DNA of 64,000 nucleotides from Peribacillus simplex NBRC 15720 = DSM 1321 (GCF_002243645.1 NZ_CP017704.1:310001-374000); one strand, 5' to 3'; positions 18,582 to 28,021 are shown, counted from the first letter of the stretch. Numbers and translations: made by a program. The notes: generated from the letters alone by a model not told the origin.

Positions 18582-19085
18582 ATGGAAAATAACCGTGCCA
18601 AGAAAATGTATGATTACCACGTTTGGGCTAATCAGCAAGTGTTCCAAAACCTAAAACAATTACCGGACGGAATCTATGGCGACACGATAAAAAGTGTCTT
18701 TCCATCCATCAAGGAAGTCCTTGTTCACCTTTACGCAACAGATATTACGTGGTTGGAAATAATGAAAGGAAGTACAATTCAAGATACTTTTAAGAAAGTT
18801 GAACAGCGGCGGAAAGAAGTGGACGGAGTCACAATAGACAAACTTGAATTCTGCTATGAGAAACTTGCAAAGGAGTATGACAATTTTCTTACTTCACAGC
18901 CTGATCTTGAACGGACCATTGTAACCGAACATCCCAAAATGGGGATTTGTGAGTTTGTACTTGCCGACCTCATCCATCATGTAGTGAATCATGGAACTTA
19001 TCATCGCGGTAATGTATCAGCGATGCTCCATCAACAAGGCGAGCGTGGCGCACCAACAGATTATGTATTTTACTGTTTAAAATAA
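18582..19085 (+). CDS. DinB-family protein
   Basis: About 167 residues of the DinB/YfiT-like four-helix-bundle superfamily, which includes thiol transferases and uncharacterised stress proteins. The metal-binding histidines are visible: 'LVHLYATDITWLE' in helix 2 and 'HHVVNHGTYHRGNV' near the C-terminus. The N-terminal 'MYDYHVWANQQVFQNL' is a family hallmark. I chose the ATG at 18582 because AAGGAGTG precedes it; the frame is open 13 codons further. Monocistronic, with a terminator at 19167-19202. The specific reaction is unknown. Confidence 0.85.
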   Translation: MENNRAKKMYDYHVWANQQVFQNLKQLPDGIYGDTIKSVFPSIKEVLVHLYATDITWLEIMKGSTIQDTFKKVEQRRKEVDGVTIDKLEFCYEKLAKEYDNFLTSQPDLERTIVTEHPKMGICEFVLADLIHHVVNHGTYHRGNVSAMLHQQGERGAPTDYVFYCLK

Positions 19086-19166
19086 GCGGTTTGGCAACCA
19101 ATTTTATCAAGGAACATCATTTAGGAGTCGCTGTATACATACTAAAGCACCGCTCATTCCATATGA

Positions 19167-19202
19167 AAGCCGATGATCCTCTTGCCAAGGAATCATCGGC
19201 TT
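19167..19202 (+). terminator. terminator after the DinB gene
   Basis: Stem AAGCCGATGAT / ATCATCGGCTT with an inner CCT/AGG and a short loop, followed by a T-containing stretch. It also faces copA from downstream. Confidence 0.65.
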
Positions 19203-19279
19203 ATATTTGTTGAGAATGAATATCCAAACTCTCGTGGCATGGCTTTATTCAATCAGTACCAATATATGTTACATGATCT

Positions 19280-21694
19280 TTAAAGCTTTACACGTTGAAG
19301 GCGAAGTGCATTTATTACGACTGATACAGAACTGAAGGCCATGGCAGCACCCGCTAACCACGGGGCAAGCAGTCCGATTGCCGCAATTGGTATCCCGATT
19401 ACATTATAAGCAAAAGCCCAGAAAAGGTTTTGTTTGATATTCCTCATCGTTTTTCTGCTCATAAGGATTGCATCTGCAATACTGTTCAAATCCCCCCGGA
19501 TCAAAGTAATATCAGCAGCTTCCATGGCTACGTCCGTCCCGGTTCCTATCGCCATTCCTATATCGGCTAGTGCCAGCGCGGGTGCATCATTTATTCCATC
19601 TCCGACCATTGCCACTCTTTTACCAGCGGCCTGCAGTTTTTTCACTTCTTCCGCTTTCCCTTCAGGAAGGACTTCTGCAATCACTTGGTCAATGCCAACT
19701 TGATGGCCGATGGCATTTGCTGTCCTTTGATTATCCCCTGTTATCATGATGACCTGGATATCCATCGCTTTTAACCTTTTAATCGCCGTTAGCGAGGTAT
19801 CTTTTATTGTATCCGCAACCGCAATAAGTCCTGCATATTCCCCTTCAATGCTGGCGAGCATTGCGGTCTTCCCTTGCTCTTCAAGTTCTACCATAGCTGT
19901 TAGCGCCTTAGTAATATCCACGTTGTTTTGCTTCATCAATTTACGCGTTCCGACGAATAACACTTTTTGATCCACTACAGCTCTCACCCCGTATCCAGGA
20001 ATCGCTTCAAATTCCTCAACCGCAGCAAGTGCTATCCGCCTTTCCTGAATTCCTTGAACGATTGATTGGGCAAGAGGGTGTTCAGATTGTTTTTCAGCGG
20101 CACCGATAAGAGATAAAAACTTTTCTTCCTCCATACCATTCTCGATGAGGACATCGGTTAACACTGGTGTACCATTCGTTACCGTTCCAGTTTTATCCAA
20201 AATCACCGTGTCAATATGGTGAGTGGTTTCCAAGTGTTCCCCGCCTTTAAATAAAATACCGAATTCGGCGGCTCGCCCTGATCCTGCCATGATGGATGTG
20301 GGAGTGGCCAGACCTAAAGCACAAGGACAGGCTATGACTAGCACCGCTATCATCGCTTCAAAAGCTGGTGTGAATTCTCCTGGGTTAACCCAGATCATCC
20401 AAATCAGGAAAGTTAAAAGGGCGATTCCGACAACAATGGGAACGAAGACGCCGGAAATTTGGTCAGCAAGACGTTGAATCGGAGCTTTGGAACCTTGAGC
20501 ATCTTCGACTACTTTGATGATTTGAGAAAGAGCTGTATCCCTCCCGATCTTTGTCGCTTTCATTTTTAGAAAACCATTCTTATTCAATGTTGAACCGATT
20601 ACAGTATCCCCGATTGTTTTATCCACCGGAATGCTCTCACCCGTTAACATGGATTCATCGACTGCAGAGTTCCCTTCTACCACTTCTCCATCGACAGGGA
20701 TCTTTTCACCCGGCTTCACCACAATCGTATCTCCCACGATGACTTCTTCAAGTGGTATTTCACGTTCTTCACCATTTCTTAAAACCAATGCCGTTTTGGC
20801 CTGAAGCCCCATCAATTTTTTGATGGCCTCGGAAGAACGTCCTTTTGCTTTTGCTTCAAAAAGTTTCCCTAAAAGAATGAGGGTGATAAGAATCGAACTA
20901 GTTTCGAAATAAAGTTGTGCCGTATTGTGATGGGATCCCATCGAGATGATCGCCTGATAAACACTGTAAAAATAGGCAGCGGATGTTCCCATTGCGACTA
21001 ATACATCCATATTGGCACTTTTATTTTTCAAGGCTTTATAAGCCCCAACATAAAACTGCTTTCCAATCAGAAATTGCACAGGGGTGGCGAATGCCATTTG
21101 CACCCAAGGATTCATGAGGAAATCAGGCATATAGATAAACGAAGTAAAACTAAAATGGCTTACCATCGCCCATAACAATGGAAAAGATAATATGACCGAA
21201 AAGATGAATTTATTCTTTTGTTTTTGAATTTCTTTTTGACGGAAATCCACGGATTCCATATTATCTTCCTTGATGATCGCCCCATACCCCAGCTTCTCCA
21301 CCCGTTGAATGATGTCAACTGGTGAAGCTTCGGAAGGATCATATTCAACGGTCGCATTTTCAAGCGCAAGATTCACATTGGCCATGCTCACTCCATCCAG
21401 CTTATTTAACCCTTTTTCAATCCGGTTAGCACATGCGGCACAGGTCATGCCCGTAATCGTAAATTCCTTTTTCTCTTTTACTACATCATAGCCAAGTTCT
21501 TGAATTTTCGATTCAAAGTCCTTGTTGCTTAATTTTTCCGAATCATATTTAATGACCGATTTCTCAAGTGCCAAATTAACGGTGGCTTCCTCAACGCCTT
21601 CCATTCTGTTTAACCCTTTTTCAATTCGGTTAGCACAGGCAGCGCAAGTCATTCCTGTAATCTGCATACTTGTTTCTTTTATTTGGCTGCTCAC
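19280..21694 (-). CDS. copA: copper-exporting P1B-type ATPase CopA
   Basis: An 804-residue Cu(I) efflux ATPase. Two N-terminal heavy-metal domains carry GMTCAAC (first Cys17/Cys20, second about 70 residues on). Membrane CPC is in '[13 protein letters not shown]', phosphorylation Asp in '[11 protein letters not shown]', actuator 'TGESIPVDK', HP motif in '[12 protein letters not shown]', and hinge '[11 protein letters not shown]'. GTG start (21694) with a G-rich SD. Third gene of csoR-copZ-copA. A second CsoR-like palindrome at 21711-21729 sits directly upstream, so copA may have its own metal-controlled promoter. Complete and typical. Confidence 0.97.
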   Translation of the reverse strand: MSSQIKETSMQITGMTCAACANRIEKGLNRMEGVEEATVNLALEKSVIKYDSEKLSNKDFESKIQELGYDVVKEKKEFTITGMTCAACANRIEKGLNKLDGVSMANVNLALENATVEYDPSEASPVDIIQRVEKLGYGAIIKEDNMESVDFRQKEIQKQKNKFIFSVILSFPLLWAMVSHFSFTSFIYMPDFLMNPWVQMAFATPVQFLIGKQFYVGAYKALKNKSANMDVLVAMGTSAAYFYSVYQAIISMGSHHNTAQLYFETSSILITLILLGKLFEAKAKGRSSEAIKKLMGLQAKTALVLRNGEEREIPLEEVIVGDTIVVKPGEKIPVDGEVVEGNSAVDESMLTGESIPVDKTIGDTVIGSTLNKNGFLKMKATKIGRDTALSQIIKVVEDAQGSKAPIQRLADQISGVFVPIVVGIALLTFLIWMIWVNPGEFTPAFEAMIAVLVIACPCALGLATPTSIMAGSGRAAEFGILFKGGEHLETTHHIDTVILDKTGTVTNGTPVLTDVLIENGMEEEKFLSLIGAAEKQSEHPLAQSIVQGIQERRIALAAVEEFEAIPGYGVRAVVDQKVLFVGTRKLMKQNNVDITKALTAMVELEEQGKTAMLASIEGEYAGLIAVADTIKDTSLTAIKRLKAMDIQVIMITGDNQRTANAIGHQVGIDQVIAEVLPEGKAEEVKKLQAAGKRVAMVGDGINDAPALALADIGMAIGTGTDVAMEAADITLIRGDLNSIADAILMSRKTMRNIKQNLFWAFAYNVIGIPIAAIGLLAPWLAGAAMAFSSVSVVINALRLQRVKL

Positions 21695-21710
21695 TTCATC
21701 CCCGCCTTCC

Positions 21711-21729
21711 TATACCGCTATGGGGTATA
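21711..21729 (-). promoter_or_regulatory. candidate CsoR operator between copZ and copA
   Basis: TATACC-GCTAT-GGGGTATA, an inverted repeat of the CsoR operator type (TACCC...GGGTA), 17 bp upstream of the copA start. Confidence 0.55.
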
Positions 21730-21770
21730 ATTCTTTGTAAAAAAGAAGTGCTTAACAGCACTCTTATGAC

Positions 21771-21977
21771 TTACTCGACATCATAGCCTTGATCATCGAT
21801 TGTTTCTTTTATTTTCTCAAGTGATACTTTTTCCTTATCAAACGCTACATCTACTTTTCCTGCATCCAAATGCACTTTTACGCTTTCAACACCTGCAAGT
21901 TTTCCTACATTCCCTTCAACTGCATTCACACAATGACCACAAGACATTCCACTTACATTCAATGATACGGTTTCCAC
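21771..21977 (-). CDS. copZ: copper chaperone CopZ
   Basis: A 68-residue single heavy-metal-associated domain with the Cu(I) site 'GMSCGHCVNAVEG'. It carries Cu(I) in the cytosol to the N-terminal domains of CopA. GTG start with GGAG about 11 bases upstream. It is 16 bp after csoR and 76 bp before copA, in the usual Bacillus copZA order. The tail 'IDDQGYDVE' is the family ending. Confidence 0.95.
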   Translation of the reverse strand: METVSLNVSGMSCGHCVNAVEGNVGKLAGVESVKVHLDAGKVDVAFDKEKVSLEKIKETIDDQGYDVE

Positions 21978-21993
21978 TTCAACATCTACTCCT

Positions 21994-22341
21994 TTATTTT
22001 TTCATTAATTTTTGTATCGTTACAAGCACTTCATCTATAACCTCTGTATCCCCATCATTCAGGCGTTCGACCACACAATTCCTTAGGTGACCTTCCAATA
22101 AAATCTTGGCCACACTATTCATTGCGCTTTGTGTAGCTGCTATTTGGGTAATCACATCATCACAGTACGTATCTTTTTCAATAAGACCCTTTATACCGCG
22201 AATTTGACCTTCGATTCGATTTAACCGGGTCGTTAAATTCTTTTTTACTGCTTCTGAGTGATGACTCTTTCGGCCGTGGGAAGATGTCGTACAGCATTCT
22301 TCTTCATTCATAGAATCTTGACTATTCATCATTTCATCCAT
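21994..22341 (-). CDS. csoR: copper-sensing repressor CsoR
   Basis: A CsoR/RcnR-family repressor, about 115 residues from the ATG at 22341 (SD GAGGAGGG). The frame is open 17 codons further, but that part is non-conserved. The Cu(I) ligands Cys-His-Cys are present: 'DTYCDDVITQ', 'LEGHLRNCV'. The N-terminus has an extra region with CC and several His ('EEECCTTSSHGRKSHH'), longer than in B. subtilis CsoR, and could add metal affinity. First gene of the copper operon; its promoter overlaps its own operator. Confidence 0.93.
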   Translation of the reverse strand: MDEMMNSQDSMNEEECCTTSSHGRKSHHSEAVKKNLTTRLNRIEGQIRGIKGLIEKDTYCDDVITQIAATQSAMNSVAKILLEGHLRNCVVERLNDGDTEVIDEVLVTIQKLMKK

Positions 22342-22363
22342 TACCCATCCCTCCTCGAAAATT

Positions 22364-22392
22364 AATATACCATACCCTCCTACCCTATGCAA
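22364..22392 (-). promoter_or_regulatory. csoR promoter with overlapping CsoR operator
   Basis: Minus strand: -35 TTGCAT (22387-22392), 17-bp spacer, -10 TATATT (22364-22369). The spacer holds ATAGGGTAGGAGGGTATGGT, close to the B. subtilis copZA operator (TACC...GGGTATGGTA). Binding there would block RNA polymerase until Cu(I) is sensed. Confidence 0.75.
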
Positions 22393-22565
22393 AGAAAAAG
22401 ATTTATGTTCATTATTTATTACTATTTGTTTTTTAACTTTTTCTATTTTTAGCTAAGAAACGCACATTTTGTAGTTGGACTACCCTGAACCTATACCGCC
22501 AAGAACCACTTGATTAGAATACGAGTAGTGAGTATGTTTTATTAAACCCAAATAACAAAAAAACA

Positions 22566-22640
22566 CTGAGGATACTAATGTATCCTCAGCCAGACTGTAG
22601 ACAAACTTGAAGAAAAGTCAGTTTGTCTTCAGTTTTTTAT
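22566..22640. terminator. two consecutive hairpins, second with T-run
   Basis: First stem CTGAGGATA / TATCCTCAG (22566-22589). Second stem ACTGTAGACAAACT / AGTTTGTCTTCAGT with one mismatch, followed by T6 (plus strand). They lie between csoR and the LysR gene, both on the minus strand, so the T-run points away from the LysR gene. Purpose unclear; possibly a relic terminator of a lost plus-strand gene. Confidence 0.5.
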
Positions 22641-22786
22641 TTTATAAAAGTTCCAACTTGATTTTCAGAAATCCGCTCCCTTTCTGCCAGTTCATTCGGC
22701 AGGAGTATCGAAAATTTCTTTAATCTCGTGAGGTTTCATACATATAAAAAATTTTGTTAATTTATAAAATAGAGTTATTGCAATAA

Positions 22787-23671
22787 TTAGTTCTTTAGAT
22801 ATTTTTCTATTAACTCAATAAATAAGTTCATAGATTTCGTATGCAATTCCACAGATTCCGTTATAACTGAAAAATTTCTTTTTATCGGTGTCCCTTTAAC
22901 ATTTAATACTTGAATGGTACCAAGCATTCTTTCTTTTTTTACAGTAAGTTCAGATAAGTAACTAATGCCCAGCCCTGCTTCAACTGCTTCTTTTATAAGT
23001 TGTGTGCTGCCGAACTCCATTAACTTGGAAGGACGTATTTGTAAAGATTGAAATAATGCTTCTGTTGCCTCTCTTGTACCAGAACCTTCTTCACGGACAA
23101 TCCAATTCTCTTGTTCCACCTGTCTCCGTGTAACTTCCTTATTGAAATAAATTGGATATTTCCCCCCTGCCACGATATACATTTGGTCGGTGGAAACGGA
23201 TTTTATATATATATTTCGAAGAGAAATTTCCCCCTCTACAATTCCTACATCGATCTCATGACTTGTGATTGCTTTGGCAATATCCCTTGTGTTGCCAATC
23301 TGTACCGAAGGGAAGATATTAGGAAATAGGTTTTTCATTCTTGCAAGTATATGTGGTAATACATACTCTCCAAAGGTATAGCTGGCACCAATTTTTAATG
23401 GTCCTGTTGGCTCGTTATTTAATTCATTCACTAACATTGACATTCGTTTATATAAACCTGTTATTTCTTTAGCATGTAAATAGACTATTTCTCCTGCTTT
23501 AGTTAGCTGGACAGATTTGTTTGTTCGCAGAAGTAATTTTGCACCTACATGTTTTTCCAATTGTTGAATTTGCTGGCTGACTGCAGGCTGAGTCATATGA
23601 AGCTCTTCCGCTGCTCTGGAAAAGTTTCTTTTATCAGCTACAGATATAAATACAGATAATAGTTGATCCAT
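22787..23671 (-). CDS. LysR-family transcriptional regulator (CysL/YeiE-like)
   Basis: A 294-residue LTTR. The winged helix-turn-helix spans residues 1-60 ('VADKRNFSRAAEELHMTQPAVSQQIQQLEKHVG'), and the substrate-binding region runs from about 90. It is divergent from a YeiH-family exporter gene. In many bacteria a YeiE/CysL-type LysR regulator sits next to yeiH, so it most likely controls that gene in response to a sulfur compound. The 119-bp shared intergenic region is AT-rich and suits T-N11-A operators. Confidence 0.85.
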   Translation of the reverse strand: MDQLLSVFISVADKRNFSRAAEELHMTQPAVSQQIQQLEKHVGAKLLLRTNKSVQLTKAGEIVYLHAKEITGLYKRMSMLVNELNNEPTGPLKIGASYTFGEYVLPHILARMKNLFPNIFPSVQIGNTRDIAKAITSHEIDVGIVEGEISLRNIYIKSVSTDQMYIVAGGKYPIYFNKEVTRRQVEQENWIVREEGSGTREATEALFQSLQIRPSKLMEFGSTQLIKEAVEAGLGISYLSELTVKKERMLGTIQVLNVKGTPIKRNFSVITESVELHTKSMNLFIELIEKYLKN

Positions 23672-23790
23672 ATGTTCCCCTTCTCACTATCGTATTTACT
23701 TATTATAACTATAATAATCATTTATTTTCCTTATTGTAAAACATTAGTTACGATAAATTATAAATAATCCAAATAAGGGGTTGAAAAACA

Positions 23791-24831
23791 TTGGAACAAA
23801 AAGCGTTAATAACTCCCAGTCCAAATAAGCAAAAAAAAGCGGAAAAAAAACTAAATGTTTCTTTGATTTCTGGAATTGGTTTTACATTGATCATAGCCGT
23901 GTTAGGTTTTATTTTGGCAGCGTTGCCTGGTCTAAATCATATTGGACCTCTTGCGTGTGCCATTTTACTAGCTGTGGTTTATAGACAGGTTTTTGGATAT
24001 CCAAAAAAATTACGTACTGGTATTCAATTTTCATCAAAAAAACTATTGAGGTTTGCCATCATACTTTATGGATTAAAGCTTAACATGATTGTGATATTTC
24101 ATCAGGGTTTCCCTCTATTGCTAAGAGGGACAATAACGATCATTTTTTCAATTGTTGTTCTTATGATCATTGCAAAATGGCTGAAGGCAGATTTTAATCT
24201 TTCTTTATTATTAAGTGTCGGCACAGGCATTTGTGGTGCGGCTGCCATCGCGGCCGTATCGCCAATTATAAAAGCAAAAGATGAAGATACGGCTATGGGA
24301 GTAGGCATCATCGCATTAGTCGGCACAGTGTTTTCAATAATCTATACGTTAATATATCCTTTTTTATCAATTGGTCCTATGAACTACGGAAATTGGGTTG
24401 GAATCAGCCTACATGAGATAGGACATGTTGCATTAGCTGCTGCCCCGGCAGGCCAGGACGCTCTTGCTCACGCATTACTTGCCAAGCTTACACGAGTATT
24501 CCTATTAATTCCGGTTTGCTTTATCCTCATGCTTTGGGTGAAAAAGAAAGGAAAAGTAGAAGGGGAGGCAAGATTCGAGTTTCCATGGTTTTTAATTGGC
24601 TTTATCGTTATGAGTTTTGTGGGAAGCTATATCATTGGTAATAAAGTATTGGTATCACAAAAAGTGATGTCTTATATTGCAGACTTCACATCATTTATGT
24701 TAACAATGTCAATGACCGGATTAGGATTAAATATTAGCTTGAAAGAATTACGTACCAAAGCAATACGTCCACTTATTGCCATTATTATTACATCAGTTCT
24801 TTTATCATCGCTAACGTATATTAGTCTTTAA
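23791..24831 (+). CDS. YeiH-family putative sulfate/sulfite exporter
   Basis: A 346-residue membrane protein with about ten segments, in family PF03601 (UPF0324/YeiH). The conserved 'GTGICGAAAIAAVSPIIKAKDEDTA' and 'HEIGHVALAAAPAG' motifs are clear. TTG start (23791) with AAGGGG 10 bases upstream. It is divergent from the LysR gene. The family has been linked to sulfur-compound export, without detailed biochemistry known to me. Single gene. Confidence 0.82.
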   Translation: MEQKALITPSPNKQKKAEKKLNVSLISGIGFTLIIAVLGFILAALPGLNHIGPLACAILLAVVYRQVFGYPKKLRTGIQFSSKKLLRFAIILYGLKLNMIVIFHQGFPLLLRGTITIIFSIVVLMIIAKWLKADFNLSLLLSVGTGICGAAAIAAVSPIIKAKDEDTAMGVGIIALVGTVFSIIYTLIYPFLSIGPMNYGNWVGISLHEIGHVALAAAPAGQDALAHALLAKLTRVFLLIPVCFILMLWVKKKGKVEGEARFEFPWFLIGFIVMSFVGSYIIGNKVLVSQKVMSYIADFTSFMLTMSMTGLGLNISLKELRTKAIRPLIAIIITSVLLSSLTYISL

Positions 24832-25350
24832 CTAAGAATAAAAAGGTGAATTTTTACCCACTGCAATTATATATGACCGTCATGAATATGTTCAAACCGA
24901 ATATTTTTTTCTTTTTTCGACTCATTATAGATGCATGGATCATAGCAAAATCGTAATTTCCCTTGTTGAAATTCTGAATAATAACTGTAAGGTTTTGCTC
25001 AATTAACTCAAATTCAAATGTTATTTCACTATTTTTTGAATTAAACTTTACCATGATTTCTTGAAGTATAAAAGAAAAAGCAGGCGCAGTAATTAAATAA
25101 GTTTATTGATATTTTTATAATCATAAATTTCTTTGTTTAGTTCTTTATTAGCGTTTAGTAAAGTAATTGCTTTCGATATAACTACCTTCGAAAGTGGGAG
25201 TAACTCCTTGTTTTGAACGGATTACCTCACCATTGCTTACAAGGTCTAAACAGGTCATTTCAACGCATTCCAGTCATCATATTTTTTAGCATAAAATTAA
25301 AATATTTAGGGTATTAATAATTACGTTAATCTGATAAAAAGGAGATGATT
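24832..25350. other. intergenic region
   Basis: AT-rich stretch between the YeiH gene and the small acidic protein gene. A 66-codon minus-strand frame (24854-25054) has only a weak SD and no recognisable family, so I do not call it. No structured RNA was seen. Confidence 0.4.
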
Positions 25351-25527
25351 ATGAATATGATTGATAACTCATTGAATAAAGAGAATAACGAAACCTCTGT
25401 AGAGTCAGTTGAAGGTGAAGCTGCTATCAACTCTCCTAATGGGCAATCCGATGCCCCTCCAATAACTCAGTCAAAAGATCCTGAATTCGATCTTTTCGGC
25501 ACAGGATTAAATGGGTATCCGTTTTAA
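25351..25527 (+). CDS. small acidic protein of unknown function
   Basis: A 58-residue product with an ideal ribosome site (AAAAAGGAG, 6 bases before the ATG at 25351). It is rich in Glu, Asn and Ser, has no membrane segment, Cys or signal peptide, and ends in an aromatic/glycine tail 'EFDLFGTGLNGYPF'. I do not recognise a family. The polar leader plus distinct C-terminal tail resembles a precursor peptide in outline, but no modification enzyme gene is nearby. A perfect 20-bp inverted repeat follows 26 bp after the stop. Real gene likely, role unknown. Confidence 0.6.
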   Translation: MNMIDNSLNKENNETSVESVEGEAAINSPNGQSDAPPITQSKDPEFDLFGTGLNGYPF

Positions 25528-25553
25528 TGCAGTAAAAAAACATGACTAAATTA

Positions 25554-25601
25554 AAACCCATTATTAGTAAGACGAGATTCAGTCTTACTAATAATGGGTT
25601 T
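25554..25601. repeat. perfect 20-bp inverted repeat
   Basis: 25554-25573 and 25582-25601 are exact reverse complements around an 8-base loop. There is no T-run on the plus side (TCTAAG), so it is a poor intrinsic terminator. It could stabilise the mRNA 3' end of the small upstream gene. Confidence 0.8.
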
Positions 25602-25603
25602 CT

Positions 25604-26128
25604 AAGTATACAGATATAAGTAAGGCTACTCAGGACGAGTCGTTTTTTTTCGAACGTTTCCAAAAAATCAGTTAAATATGTTATTTATATATCTGATGTG
25701 TTTTTTATATGATCTTAAAGAATCTTATCCATACTTGTATGATACCCTTTCAGTTGCACGACAAAAGCGCTATAAAAACTTACAAATTTGCTGGTGGTAT
25801 ATTTTTTACCATTATTTTACAACCTCTTTGCAGTTCAAACAAATGTAATAAATGCGGAATGAAATAGCTTAAATCTATTTGTAAAACTAATGTGAGTCTA
25901 AATCATGAACTTTGATTATTAAAGTTTAAAGGACCATCTGAGATGGTCCTTTAAGCATGTAGGCCTACCATTATCCAAAGGAATCCTGGTGCAAATAAGA
26001 CCTGTTAGAAGCATAGAATCTCAATATCCTTTCATCTATGTATTATGAGGCTACTCCAAATAATTCATGTATGAATTGTAGCTGTAAACTCTTCATAACC
26101 AACACCTCGTTTTATTTTATTCACATGT
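25604..26128. other. intergenic region
   Basis: AT-rich with no gene recognised. It contains the hairpin at 25926-25954, which may end the thiolase transcript coming from the right. Confidence 0.45.
25926..25954 (-). terminator. hairpin downstream of thiolase
   Basis: A 12-bp stem TTAAAGGACCAT / ATGGTCCTTTAA with loop CTGAG, about 175 bp beyond the thiolase stop. The flanking T-run on the minus strand is short. Confidence 0.5.
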
Positions 26129-27313
26129 TCATAGAGCCTCAATGATTACTGAGATTCCTTGTCCTCCTCCGATACAGAGGGAGGCTAGTCCATACTTCTT
26201 TCCTCGATTCCTTAACTCTAGGGCCAATGAATATATAATTCTAGCTCCACTAGCCCCAACTGGATGACCTAATGCGATTGCTCCACCATTGACGTTAACT
26301 TTTTCCCGTTTCAATCCAAGCTCTCTCTCTACTGCAAGATACTGGGCAGAGAATGCTTCATTGATTTCGAACAAATCGATATCTTCAATATTGAGTCCTA
26401 CTTTCTGTAAAGCTAATTGACTAGCAGGAACTGGTCCAATGCCCATAATATTTGGGTCTACCCCTGCAATCCCCCAGGATATGATTCTTGCCAATGGCTT
26501 CACATTGTGATTGTTTTGAAGGAAGGATTCACTTCCAAGTATTAAGGCAGCTGCCCCATCATTAATACCACTGGCATTACCTGCCGTTACGGTCCCATCC
26601 TTTTTAAAGGCGGGTTTCAGTTTCGCTAATCCTTCAATTGAAGCATTATGGCGAATATGTTCATCTTCTAAAATGGTTATTTCCTTTCCTTTTTTGGTGA
26701 ATATCGTGACAGGGGAAATCTCTTGTTGAAATCGTCCCGTCAGTTGGGCCATTGCTGATTTTTGGTGTGATTGGACAGCCAAACTATCTTGATCGTCTCG
26801 GGTTAGTTCATATTTTTCAGCAAGAGTTTCCGCTGTAACTCCCATCCCACACCCTATATATTCATCGCTTAAAGTCGCCCAAAGCATGTCGTCCAATTGT
26901 GGAGACTGTAAACCCGTACCAAAGCGGACATCTCGTAATACGTGAGGAGATTGGCTCATATTTTCGGTTCCCAAGGCTAGGGCGACTTCAGCATCCTTTA
27001 AAATAATCGATTGAGCTGCCGATACCACCGCTTGCAATCCAGAACCGCATAAACGATTGAGAGTTAAAGCGGGGCTCTCGATTGGAATCCCAGCTTTCAA
27101 AGCAATATGCCTGGAAAGGTAGGAGGCATTTTTCGAAGTATGTATCACATTCCCTGCAAAAATATGCTCAACCTCTTCAACTGAAATATTACTTTTTTCA
27201 ATGGCTCCTTTACTTGCGATGACTCCAAGATCAATGGCAGACACATCCTTTAATACCCCTCCAAAACTCCCGAATGGTGTCCTAGCTCCACCTAAAATAT
27301 AAACATGACTCAT
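26129..27313 (-). CDS. acetyl-CoA C-acyltransferase (thiolase)
   Basis: A 394-residue type-II thiolase that condenses or cleaves acyl-CoA at the beta-keto position. Acyl-Cys89 is in 'LNRLCGSGLQAV', the 'NEAFSAQYLAVE' loop is present, His350 is in 'LGHPVGASGARI', and Cys380 is in 'CIGGGQG', giving the full catalytic set. It is transcribed toward the left, with a chimeric pseudogene and an acyl-CoA dehydrogenase upstream, so it fits a short-chain acyl-CoA degradation locus. Whether it is biosynthetic or degradative cannot be told from motifs. Confidence 0.92.
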   Translation of the reverse strand: MSHVYILGGARTPFGSFGGVLKDVSAIDLGVIASKGAIEKSNISVEEVEHIFAGNVIHTSKNASYLSRHIALKAGIPIESPALTLNRLCGSGLQAVVSAAQSIILKDAEVALALGTENMSQSPHVLRDVRFGTGLQSPQLDDMLWATLSDEYIGCGMGVTAETLAEKYELTRDDQDSLAVQSHQKSAMAQLTGRFQQEISPVTIFTKKGKEITILEDEHIRHNASIEGLAKLKPAFKKDGTVTAGNASGINDGAAALILGSESFLQNNHNVKPLARIISWGIAGVDPNIMGIGPVPASQLALQKVGLNIEDIDLFEINEAFSAQYLAVERELGLKREKVNVNGGAIALGHPVGASGARIIYSLALELRNRGKKYGLASLCIGGGQGISVIIEAL

Positions 27314-27422
27314 AATTCATTCTCCTTTATTGAAGGTTGTTTGATTCGATTTGATGGACGGAAAACATCTTTTCCATTTCTTTATTTTACCTTCTGATTT
27401 TATACCGTTATTAGGGACATGA

Positions 27423-27472
27423 TTAATTAACGGTATATTGTTAATGTATATTTTAAAGGTTCCGTTAATTAA
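27423..27472. promoter_or_regulatory. inverted repeat upstream of thiolase
   Basis: TTAATTAACGG (27423-27433) and CCGTTAATTAA (27462-27472) are an exact 11-bp inverted pair 28 bases apart, about 110-160 bp upstream of the thiolase ATG. Each arm includes the palindrome TTAATTAA. It could be a pair of regulator half-sites; no regulator is identified. Confidence 0.35.
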
Positions 27473-27544
27473 CCTTTGTAAATAAACGTCAAAATAAATG
27501 AGGCAGGAGTACAATTGATTGCGTACCCATTCCTTCTTTTCCCT

Positions 27545-27968
27545 ATCCATTTTCATCATAAATGTTGAATAATTGTTGGACTGCGAGTGTGGGAGAAGTA
27601 TGGCCGTTAAGAAGTAATCCTTCCATTTTCGTAATGTTTTTTTTCATCGATGGTTACCATAAAATCTCGCCTTTAATTGGTCCTCTATCATAGAGTGAAC
27701 CCAGTCAATCATTTGTTCTTTTTCTCCTTTTTCCAAAGAATCCATTCCTACTGGTAACTTGTTTATATTTCTGAATGACCTTCCAAATGTGAGATACGCC
27801 TTCACCGGTTAAGGCAGACACAGTAAATGCTTTTGTTTCCCAACCCTCGGTGATTGGGTTATCATCCCCTATTGCAATCGCCAATTCTTTTATTTTCTCT
27901 TTTTCCACTGCCATGCTGTAAGGCTCTAACTCGTGCCCAAGTAAATCTTTCACGTTTGACAAGCCCAT
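27545..27968 (-). pseudogene. chimeric remnant: FAS1/MaoC-type dehydratase N-terminus joined to MeaB GTPase C-terminus
   Basis: From the ATG at 27968, about 40 codons read as the start of a FAS1-like/MaoC dehydratase ('GHELEPYSMAVEKEKIKELAIAIGDDNPI'). The same frame then continues as the C-terminal part of the methylmalonyl-CoA-mutase GTPase MeaB ('KAFTVSALTGEGVSHIWKVI', 'GFFGKRRK'). MeaB sequence then carries on in other frames: 'EQMIDWVHSMIEDQLKARFYG', then 'TKMEGLLLNGHTSPTLAVQQL' and 'FNIYDENG' to a stop near 27545. So an internal deletion fused two genes, and at least two frameshifts followed. The start is 54 bp before the acyl-CoA dehydrogenase end, so this was once part of that acyl-CoA operon. 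Confidence 0.75.
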
Positions 27969-28021
27969 TCGCCTCTTTTTAATTGATTACCATTCCTGTT
28001 TTCGTTAATTTTGAGTTTTTT

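Noticed and set aside
24854-25054. 66-codon minus-strand frame (MVKFNSKNSEITFEF...)
   Set aside because: Weak ribosome site, no recognised family, AT-rich context; not enough to call a gene.
27317-27559. 80-codon minus-strand frame upstream of thiolase
   Set aside because: It overlaps the out-of-frame MeaB C-terminal remnant and the thiolase leader; its sequence is not protein-like beyond that.
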